Shown piece after piece: positions 45,501-57,000 of a stretch of 64,000 nucleotides of DNA. Below the pieces are notes generated by a model. It saw only the letters and a list, made by a program, of their open reading frames with translations. It did not search any database and was not told the origin of the DNA. The translations under genes and the position numbers were made by a program. This DNA is from Hirundichthys speculiger. Taxonomy: Eukaryota; Chordata; Actinopteri; Beloniformes; Exocoetidae. How positions within the stretch are numbered: position 1 is the first letter of the stretch; each line of letters opens with the position of its first letter. The stretch is taken from the NCBI GenBank assembly GCA_018398805.1, contig JAGFBZ010001907.1, positions 1 through 64,000 on the forward strand. The letters run 5' to 3'.

Positions 45501-48500
45501 TTCAACATATATTTTTTACACAACGGCACAATGTAAACTAAAGTCTAAAAGGTGTAAATGCTGGAAGAAACTTTATATTTGAACTGCAGGCTCCTTTTTT
45601 CACACCGCTCGACGTAAACACGTCTTTAAAAAGTTTCAAATCATTTTGCACCTTTGCAGCAATTTTTTGCAGGCTGTGAGCAGTTTATCAGAAGAGTGAT
45701 GCTTCCTTTGTTCCTCCATCTCTGTAAAATGATTAATCTAGTTTTAACTCTAACGTCTAGACACTTTCTGACCTGCAAACCGCCAAAATCAATGCTTACC
45801 GGATGTGTTTGAATCAGCTCCGTCTACTTTATGACTGAGTGCTCCAATTCTCTCTGCAGGAGCCGGCGAGGCCGTTATTGTGTTACATCTGCAGCTCCAG
45901 ACTGAAACATCTGGGCTGTATTTTCAGATGTCAACAATTAAAGAGGAGCCTTATTTTACTTTTAGAGTAGGTGTGTAGTTGACTTTAATTACTGCACGTG
46001 TCTGTTGGACAAATGATGAATGCTCTGCCAATAACCTCCACATCAGATGATGCTGGGAAGAAATTTATTTTTGACTTCTATTTCTTTGCAGACAGATATT
46101 TAAAGTTTTCCCACATCAACTTCATTTATTTAGTTAATATACATCCGTTGAACACATCTCCAGAAAAGTTGGATTTATAAAACTCCTGCCACTGCACTTA
46201 TGCGGAAATGGCATCGATGATCCCAAACAAGTTTCAGTTTTTAATTGGTTCTTCCCGCAAACACCTTTCTCAGGTGGATGGGACGTCACAGGTCGGATAC
46301 CTGCACCCCTCCTCTTCCTCAGCCATGCCTCTGTAATGTGTTGAGCTTGCCTTGTTGGAAAAATGCTTGAAGGCAGCATCTGTTCCTCTAAAATCTTTTT
46401 TGTTGTTGCATAAATTCTGCCTCCACAGAGGTGGAAATGAGCTCCGCCGAGGACACCGACGTCTTTTACGCACTGCAGCTCCTCCAGGTCCCTTGATTTA
46501 TTCAGTGACGTCATGCAGTGGAGAAACATTCAGATCATTATGGGGCCTTTGGCACCAGTTGAAACTTTTGGGGGTGTTGCAAGTTTTCGATGACAGCTGG
46601 CCCATCTTTAGGAAAGCGCTGCGCATCCTTGAGGAGAGCTGCTCCGGATTTCGTAACCCGGAGCGCGCACGGCTCCGGCTGCTGTGAACTGTCTGCAGGT
46701 GTGAAAGTGTCGCTTTATATGTTAGCATTCAGTGCGTTTACATGGGAAGTTTAATTCCTCTTTAATTCAGAATTAAAGTTAAAGCCGAATAAAAGTTACC
46801 ATGTAAACACCTAATTCCATATGAAAATGTCAATTCCGAATTAACTTAATTCCGAAGTAAGTGGCTGGTTTATTCCCATTTTAATTCCTAATTAAATAAT
46901 TCCGCGGTCATGTATACACTCATTCCTGTTTAAATTAATTCCCGTCTTTCTGCGCATGCTAGTTCTCTTGCCCGTCTGTCGCGATGACGCTTATATTCCG
47001 CGCTGGGCTTGTTTTCAAAACAAAGTTTCAAGATGGCAGCACGCAGTAAACGGTGTTCAAGAGCAGAGACGATTTATTTAATAAATAGCTTGGAGGAACT
47101 GGAAATAATTAAAAGTACAGATGACAGGAAACATAAAAATTGTGAGCTTTTCAAAGTTGTAGCGGCCAGGTTAAATGAAGGAGGTTTCACAGATAGAGAC
47201 GCCACCCAGGTCAAAAATAAGTAGAATGTTGTTGCTAACCAGTTAGCTAAGTTTGTTTTCTTCCGGTAGATGTAAAGACGTCCGCCCCCCCCATCCAATC
47301 AGAACCCTTCCCAACCCCCAGACCTAAAGCGGAATTGGATAAAGCCGAACAAACGTGTTTTCCATGTAAACTTCAATTCGGAATTACTATTTCCATGTAA
47401 ACTCGAAGGAAAATAGTTTAATTCGGAATTATTTAATTCGGAATTATTAATTCCGAATTAAAAAACATCATGTAACCGCAGCCATTTTCTCCTTTGAAGG
47501 GCCACGTGTCCACAGACGCGAAGCGACGGACACGTCCGAGGTGGCGGGGCAGTCAGGGGGGGGAGGTCCCAGCAGGATGTGAAGAAATGTGTGTGTGTGC
47601 ACGTGCTGTAAACACGCTGAGCGGTGTGACATGCTGCTGAAATGGCAGTAAATCTCCCAGTAAACAGACCTCCCAGCAAACATACACACTCTCAGCGCAT
47701 CAGCGCCGCTGACGCATGGACCGGTCCGCTCTGGGTCTGAACTCTACATGTCAGGCCTCTGCGTTCACTCCGAGTGCGCGTTTCTGTGGTTACCACACAC
47801 ACACACACACACACACACGCGCGCACACACGCTCTGGTCTGAAAGTGGCAAATGTTTATCAGCGGCCCGAAAAAATGGGTTTATGCTGCATTTGACGCGA
47901 GCGCAGCTGGCGCTCATGAGGTGATGTTGAATGTTCCGAGATGAGTTTGTCCTGAATAAAAACAAAATAAACTAAAAAAAAAAAAAAAAAAAAAGGTTGA
48001 TTTGAGAAATAAAACCCCCTGCTTCATCATTAGATCACCCTGTGTCTCGTTACTGGGTAACTTTCAGGTAAAACTATATTCAGCTACAGATTCCTGCATC
48101 ATTAAGGACATGCAGGGAGTCAAACATCTGGATCTCATCACTGCAGCTGGTTTCTGAGCTCTGACATCAGTGAGTGTCATCATTGTCAGAGATAATGGAG
48201 GTTGTTGCTCTCAGAGACTGCAGCGGCTCCGTTACTGGGGTCCTAACTGGGAGTCAGTCGGCTGGAAAACACCAAGTCCGTCCTGGAGGGCCGCCGTCCT
48301 GCCGTCCCCATCTGATCCAGATGAACGGACCACCACCAGCTCGTCATCGTGGACTTCACAGATCTGTTCATTTGAATCAAGTGCTGGACTCTCAGGACTG
48401 GATTTGCCCACCCCGGCTCTGATTCGCTGCCTGCACCCTCAGAAATAAGAGTACAGAATGAGTACTTTTCTCTCCCCTGGAGGTACAATCTGTATTTGTG

Positions 48501-49369
48501 CTACTAATAGGACCCAAAGGCACATATTTGTACTTTTTGAGGGTCTGAAAAGTACATTTATGTTCCCAAGTAGTAAATGGTACATACAGTCATGGAAAAA
48601 ATTATTAGATCCCCCTTGTTTTCTTCAGTTTCTTGTTCATTTTAATGCCTGGTACAACTAAAGGTACATTTGTTTGTGGTTATCGTTATGTTTGTCCAAA
48701 GATTGCTCATAAGAGTTTTATTTAAGAGCTGATATCTTACCATTTTCCATGGTTTTCTTGATTATAACCTAAATCACTTAAGTTTTTACATCAATAGCTA
48801 TGGCGTTGTACTGCCAAAAACACTGCTTTTATGCATTCAGTGTTTTCTTTTCTGTCTGTTTTAGTCACATGATGACGTTTAGTGGTACCAGGTATTAAAA
48901 TGAACAAGAAAGTGAAGAAAAAATGGTGGTCTAATAATTTTTTCCATGACTGTATATGTACTCATTATTGATGATTATAGGGTACACTCTCAGAAAATGG
49001 ACAACAAGTAAAGAAACATAATAGAACAATACAATTTGTCATTCGGCAGACTTCGGCAGGGAGCCGAGACGTCCCAGACCCAGACCAGTAGAAGCTTTGG
49101 GTTTTACTGATCTCTGATCTTCTCTGTGGTGCCTTTATTCTCTCTTTTACTTTAAAAGCATCTAGCTTTCCTTCCCCGTCTTCCTCTCGTCTCTTTCCGT
49201 GAGCGTTTGCACCTGCGTCTCATCAGTCTTTGTCTCCGTATGGCGTCCTGTCTTTCCTGCTGTCCCCTACTAGTCCGTTGTCTCCCTGGACTTCATTGAG
49301 TCCTTTGTTTGTTGCTCCTTCTGTTGTCTGATTTATGTTCCTCAGTTTTAGAATATCCTGCCTTGGCAG

Positions 49370-49413
<44 letters not shown>

Positions 49414-52400
49414 CCTGCTTCAACCTCAAACACCCAAATATATGCCACATTTCAGGCTTCAAACATAAAGATATAAAATTTAGATTTTTTGTCAAGAATC
49501 AACAACAAGTGGGACACAATCGTGAAGTGGAACAAAATTTATTGGATATTTAAAACTTTTTTAACAAATAAAAAACTGAAAACTGGGGCGTGCAATATTA
49601 TTCGACCCTTTGTAGGTCAAATAATAGGTGGCGCTACTTTGTCTCTATCAGTTTAACACATCCAGAGACTAAATTCTGGTTCATTCTTCCTGTAAAACAG
49701 CTGGAGCTCAGTGAGGTTGGATGGAGAGCGTTTGTGAACAGCAGTCTTCAGCTCTTTCCACAGATTCTGGACTGGATTCAGGTCTGGACTTTGACTTGGC
49801 CGTTCTAACACCTGGATACGTTTATTTGTGAACCGTTCCATTGTAGATTTGTCTTCATGTTTTGGATCATTGTCCTGTTGGAAGATAAATCTCCGTCCCA
49901 GTCTCAGGTCTTCTGCAGACTCCAACAGGTTTTCTCCCAGAATGCTCCTGTATTTGGCTCCGTCCATCTTCCCATCAGTTTTAACCATCTTCCCTGTCCC
50001 TGCTGAAGAAATGCAGGCCCAGACCATGATGCTGCCACCACCATGTTTGACAGTGGGGATGGTGTGTTCAGGGTGATGAGCTGTGTTGCTTTTACTCCAA
50101 ACATATCATTTTGCATTGTGGTCTAAAAAGTTTGATTTTGGTTTCATCTGACCAGAGCTCCTTCTTCCACATGTTTGCTGTGTCTCCAGGTGGCTTGTGG
50201 GAAACTTTAAACAAGACATTTTATGGATATCTTTGAGAAATGTCTTTCTTCTTGCCACTCTTCCATAAAGGCCAGATGTAACCAGTGTAGGACTGATTGT
50301 TGTCCTCTGGACAGACTGTCCCACCTCAGCTGTAGATCAGTTCATCCAGAGTGATCATGAGCCTCTTAGCTACATCTCTGCAACGACTTATAGTCACATT
50401 ATAATGGATTATACCAGTGATTATAAGGCATTATAAAGAGTTTTAATATATATGACAACTATGATCATTATAATAACCTTTGATCCTTGCAACAAAAATC
50501 AGTGAGCAAGGGTCCAGCAGTTATAACATATTATAATACCTTAACTTATAAGTGATCATAACATGCTTTATAGTGTGTTATGCTTATTGTTATAAAGCAT
50601 TATGATCATTTATGAGTGTTTATAACTATAGTTATACAGTGCTATAAGGTAATTATAACTCATTATAATTATAGTTATAATGTGTTATAGAGATAGGCAT
50701 CAAATAAAGTGTTACCAAGTTTAAAATAGCCAATACATTTTGTTCCACTTCACGATTGTGTCCCACTTGTTGTTGATTCTTGACAAAAACATTTAATTTT
50801 TATATTTTTATGTTTGAAGCTTGAAATGTGGCAAAAGGTTGAAAAGTTCAAGGGGCCGAATTCTTTCACAAGGCACTGTATTCAAACTATGTCCCCTTTA
50901 AGCTAACAGTATGAGCTAATTGCATTAAGACAGACCTGGATCTCAAATCTGGACTCCAGTTTCTGATTCCCTCCCAGAATCCCGTAGGAGAAAGTTACAG
51001 GTAGCAGCAGGCCGCAGGAACGTTTGATGAATGAAGCACGTTTCTCAAACAGCAGCTGCCACACGGAGGCTGAACCTGAACCTGAACCTGAACCCGTGAC
51101 TCCCGGGAGGTTCGGTTTCTGCTGCGGATGATGTTCATGACGCTCATCGGCTCCTCGTCGTTGCAGGTCAATGGGAGGTTTCCGTACTGTCTGCTCTTGT
51201 GGGAGATGGAGAGAGCCAGAGGAGAGTGTCAGACACAACTGCAGCATCAGGCGCCAGCTGCTGCAGGTACGCACACGCTGAAAAACACACGTTAAAGCTC
51301 ACGCACACAAGGCTCTGTTTACTTTAACACAAATGTTGGTATGTGCAGGAACCGGGGCTGAACATGCAAAAAAAAAAAAAAAAAAATAAGTGTGTGGGTG
51401 TTGATTGATGTAAATGACGTCAGTTACGTGAAGAGGGGGGCGTGTCCTAATGCTGTGTCAACACTTGTGTCATCAATCATTTATTTGTTTTTTTTTTGGC
51501 CTAATATTAAAGGAACTGCACACAAACATACACATGCTGGTCTTTCCATAGTTGTGAGGACACTTGACTCTTTAAAAGTACGTAATAAACCAAATCCACC
51601 AGCTTCAAATGCGGTCATTAATATTTAAACATACAGACAGCTCTTATATTTTATCTTTTTTTTCCCATTTCGTTATTTCTAATTAACACATAGCCAACCC
51701 TACACCAGTTACGACCTGATGCAGTTTGAAGTGGCGCATGCAAACTAGATTTTTGAACATTGATGGTTTCCGGTTTCTTGAGCAGGTGAAAAATATTCGG
51801 TGGGCAGTTTGAAGTTTTCCCAAAGGCCTCTGGTCCCAACGGGTCCTGAACTGGGACCGGATGTGGCTGTAGGCCTGAGAACTGAGGAGACCAGCCGATG
51901 GAGTTTTGGGACAGAAATGCTGCCTGATTCTAGTCTGAGAGAAGACTGGAGATGCTCGACACTTTTAGACGTCTCCCAGCTCCAGCAGACCTGATTCACA
52001 TGACCGCATCGCTGCATCAGCTCGTCATTAAAGTTCTGGAAAAGTCTGTTGATGAGCCATTAACCTGAGCCAGGTGTTGCGGAGCTAAGCAACATAAAAA
52101 AGTGCGGAGCAGTCATAAACGCTGCTCTAAAACCGCTATGTACCTTCCAGCATTGATGCTTCGTTTCCAGATGTGCAAGCTACACTTTCCACAGCTGGAG
52201 TCTGATCCCATCAAAGACCCAGGATTTACAACTGGGAACTTCTGGCAAACCCAACAGTCCCTTTAAATGTTCATTTTGGCCCAGAGAAGACGACAGCGTA
52301 TCCGGATCATGTTCACGTGTGTGTGACAGAACTGCGTTCTTAGACAGTGACTTTCTGCAGCCTGTTTTAAATGCAGCGCCACCTGAGGTCCGGAAGGCCA

Positions 52401-54014
52401 CAGACATCCGGACTGTTACGCCTCGTCCTCCAGGTTCTTAGAGTCTTCTGGTGATATTCAGTCCTGCAGATGATGAGACGCGCTGAAACAAGTCAGCGTC
52501 CGTCACTGACCCGTCGCCAGTTAACCTGATCAGCCGGATGTTTGTCCAGATGTTTTGTTTGGCGCCAGTTACTTTCCCAGAACTTTTGTTTCCCACGTCC
52601 CAATTTTTATTTTTGATATATTACTGCTGATTAATTCAGAATGAGCTCATATTCTTTAAGAAATTTCAGATAAATCCAAAAGTTTTTAAAACACATCACG
52701 TAATTGTTTCTAACTTGTTAAAATATTTGTTGCTGCCTGCATCTGATTTATTGCAGCAACGAGAACTGAGGTCTGGTGGAAACGCAGAGTGGTCCTGATA
52801 AAGCACAAGGAGAGTTTAGGAGCTGCAATAATACAAGAAAAAAACAAAAAAAAAAAGATTGTTGCTCAGGCTTGAGCTGCCTGTTGGATCTCTGCATAAC
52901 TTTAGTAAAAAGGGGTCAAAGCCAACGGTCCAGTGATCTGCTCCTGTCAGGTTCCTGATGTCAGCGTTCCAGATGTCTGGATGATGGACGTCTCGTCAGG
53001 TTTTCTGAAGCACTTTTACCAAATGAAGCTCCGACAGCGGCTGTGAGCCCAAACACCTGTTTTAATATTCATGACGGTGCAGGTGAAGCTGCTCCTTCAC
53101 TTCATTTATACTTACAGGCTGAAGGTTTTCAGGTTTAAATGGTGCTTCCTTCACGCTGCGTTTAAATTTTTAATGAAGCCGAAAGATGAAACAAAACACT
53201 GTGTGTGTGTGTGTTTAAAAGTTGCACTGCAGTGATGATAAAAATGGTTTTTTATCTTTGTGGCGGTGGGTTTTATTTTATTTTCTCACGTCAGCGGACA
53301 CTAATGTGATTAATCAGATGCTTCTGTCAGACTCATCCGGCCGCTTCTGTTATGCTGTTTCGTCCTTTTTTCTTATAATTTCAGCAGCGTGAAGTGAAAT
53401 GATTCTCATTATTTGGAATATTGACAACAAATCAAAAAGGAGAAAAGTGTTTCTGTGCTTGAACACAACTCTTTGTGTGTCTGTGTTTTCCTGAGCAACA
53501 AAACCAACCACAAGTGTTGAAGGAATTAGGAAACTGTAGAGGACGTTTCATTTATAATTACTCTTAAATTAGTAATAAATTAAACGTTTAAAGGCTATAA
53601 AATATCCAATTTGCTTGAATTTGAAACATCAGTGTGTTAAAGTGATAAGTCCATAAATATTAGACACTGGATATTTATTTTAACCACTTCAGCTCAGCAA
53701 AATGTAAAAAAAAAACAAACAAACAAAAAAAACCCCTCCAGAGATGCTGTGATTACTTTCGTGTGAACTCGGGTTTTAGTTCACGCGCTCTAATGAGTTT
53801 GAAAGAAGCAGCTCAGCTAAACAGGAAGTTCTGACAAGCTCTTAATGCATGTGTGTGTGTGCATTGTGTGTGCACGTGTGTGTGCAGGATGCCAGGGCGA
53901 GTGGAACAACGTCTCTTGCTGGCGCGGCGCTGCGGTCGGCGACGTGCTGACCCTCCCATGCCCCGCCCCTTTCCTGCTCTTTTTCGGCAAGAACGGTGAG
54001 CTTCACCTCAGACG

Positions 54015-54046
<32 letters not shown>

Positions 54047-57000
54047 CTTCCTCCAGCTGACCTCATTTGTTCTCCTCGACATAAAACACTGACATTTCAC
54101 TCCAGTCAGAGCTGATTAAGCGTATTAAGAGTCTCATAAAATATTGATCTAGAAATTTCATTTCGGCACAACAGATGGCTGGAATATTATTTCTCAGGAG
54201 TTTGATAAACCAGCTGAAGGTGCAACATGTTTAGCCAATAAAAATACTACGAAGCAGGTTGGATACGTCACTGAAAAAAAAGAAAAACAGAACATGAAAT
54301 CCAGAGGCAAAGAAAAACTTAGAATTAATTCAATTTCTTCTTTGATCTTCAAAGAGTCACTTTAGCTGACAGCAGGCAGTCGGTTCTGGTTTCTCGTGTT
54401 CTTGTTGGAGAGTTTGGAGGTTCTGGCTGGTTGAACCTCCGGATCAGAGCTCACAACACTGAGGGGGACGTCTGGAAACCTTCCAGGATCTGCTCCGGAC
54501 GTATTCATCGGATGTGTTTGTGCTCGATGTCGCTCCACAGCATCTGCATGGGTTTCAGGTCTGAGATCAGAACTGAGCCCCCAACGATGACCCAACGTTC
54601 ATTTCTGGACTTTTTTTTTCTTTTGATGAAAGCTTTTCCATTCGTGACAACAACCATTATTGTCATTATCTGACTGAAGGTCTACTTCAGGTTCTGCAGA
54701 TGAGCTGAATCCAACAAAACCACCTGAACTTTGACTGCAGGATTTCATTTGCGTTTGAGTTTCCCACTCAGTTGGCGGTAACGAGACAGAGTCTGAGAAA
54801 CTGAGTTACTGGGGACAAACCTTAATCACAAACTACTGGAACCATTTGGTTTTTTTAAACAAAGCTCCAATATCTTTAACTTGAGCCAACAGGTCAAGTT
54901 CCATTAAACTGCTCGAACGTCCTCCAGCAGCAAATCTGTCGTCAGGTCAGCTGGTGAAACGTGTTTTGACCACAGACGCATCAGAACGGCAGCTGGTCAG
55001 CGTCGGAGGCTGCGAATTTTATCAGTTCTGCGATATATATCGATATTTTATTGATTTTTTTAGTCGCGGGTATCGATATTCTAAGCTTCTTTTAAAACCC
55101 CCGTGTCCCACCTTTAAAAGCTTGCAAGCAACAATCTGCACTGTTTAAATAAATGAAACTATTTTTCTCAACACGTCTTTTATTCATTTTGTCCAGCATT
55201 TGCAAGCTGCCTGTCAGCCATATAATGTGTAATTGATGCTTTCAGTTCAGTTAATTCAAACAAATTTATTGGAACACTCACAAGATGTCACCAAAATCAC
55301 TTTGTCCCTTTAAAATCTTTCAGAAAATGATGTAAATGTATTGTAAGATGAATATCGATATATATCGTATCGTGAGATTACTGTATCACTACAGCCCTAG
55401 TCTGCGGAGAGTTGAGCAACTTTATCAGCATTAGCGGTTGTGCTGCTGGTTGCAGATTGGTGGTGTTTCTGGTTAATAATGCACGTCTGGGCCAAAAGCT
55501 CCCGTCTTATGCTCATTATTGTTGGAGCGGAGACGCGACGGCTCACGTTCACGGCCAGACGGATTGATTTTAACTCTTTAAACGTGACGGCTTTGAATGT
55601 CAAACATGTCTCTGCCTTCTTGTTGGACAGGTCTTCTCTGCAGGAGGTGGAAAGACACCTGTGATGGACGTGGAAATGTCCTGATGCTGCTCACATGTTC
55701 CTCTTTGCTCCCAGATGCTCTTTGATCCAAAAACACTGCAGCTAAACTGGATCACTGGTGTGAGCGTGCCGTCTTCAGGGACATCTGTCTCTTTGTTTCC
55801 CCCGACGGTCCTTGTTAAGTTAAGGTGTCATCTCTGGAGCAGACGACAGATGATGATGGTTTTTAGACAGACGTGGAAACGCCGCCTCATTTCGGACAGA
55901 AGAAGTCGAGAGATTTTTCTAGATTCAACAGCTTTCGATGCCAGTTGCACATAGGGCAGAAAATGGCTTAAAAGTGACGAGACAACAACAATAATGAATA
56001 ATGATATTAAAAAAGGCTTCTGTTTCAGGTAGAATCAGATTCAGCACAAACAAGTCTGACTGCAGCAGCTACAGTGGAATAAAAAACCATTAACTTCCCC
56101 TGGAATTAACTGGCATTATGAGTTCATTTCCCATAAAATGTGATCTGATCTTCGTCCGGTGTAAACGGTTCTCTTTAAGTCGTGGACCGAGTCGCTCCAG
56201 AGTGGTGGATTTACTGCCCTGCTTCGGCTCCCGGTCCTGCTGCAACTGTCAGGTTTCACAGGAACAGAGCTCCTACATGGAGGAGAGACGTGGGGAGGAA
56301 GATCGACAGTAAAGGCCTTTACTGGAAACCAAGAGAGCCAAAACCTAAAGGCAGCAGGTAGAAAAGACGACGGATGAGCAGGAACGGGAGGACGATTAAG
56401 AGAAGAACAAGAACGACAGGAAGTCAGAAAGGAAAATCACAAGAAGGAGAGACTCTTTCAAAGTAAAAGTGGAGCTGAGCTGATTATTAAACAAAAACGC
56501 AAAACAGAGGCTGCACTTGAAGAGTAAATCCGGGAAAATCCTGAAGCTACAGCAGAAACTAGGAGTGTGAAAAAAAAAAAAAAAAAAAAAAAAATCAATT
56601 TGGCAATATATCGCGATTTTCGGCCGCCCAATATAATATCGATTTTTCAAAAACACTAATAATAAACAATAAATAGGTTGTTTTGAGGCAACGTTTTGAC
56701 TCAATTTGTCCTCTGAATGATCAATATCATCTGATGAACATATACAGCAACTTGATTTTTCATCACTACTTTTAATTTTGATATTAACTGGGTAGAATAT
56801 CGCAATATATCGTGATATCGTATCCTGATCCAAGTATCATGATATGTATCATATTGCGAGGTCCTTGCCAATACTGACCCCTAGCAGAAACATTAGCAGA
56901 ATTAATAAGAAGAAAAAAAGATGAGCGTCGCCCACCTCCAGCTGGAGGACGGTCGTCCCGACATGCTTCTGGAGGAGACTTTTGTGGTTTCATTTTCTCC

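Larger units (their letters stand above)
49410..50878 (-). mobile_element. Tc1-like transposon with long inverted repeats and internal insertion
   Basis: CAACAACAAGTGGGACACAA with TCGTGAAGTGGAACAAAAT at 49500 is mirrored at about 50740-50775, and the inverted repeat extends to CCACATTT/AAATGTGG near both ends. The right end is CACAAGGCACTG followed by TA. It contains a broken transposase on the minus strand and an A/T palindrome-rich insertion. Confidence 0.8.

Noticed and set aside
49223..49495. Lysine-rich minus-strand frame
   Set aside because: Produced by the T33 homopolymer at 49373-49405.
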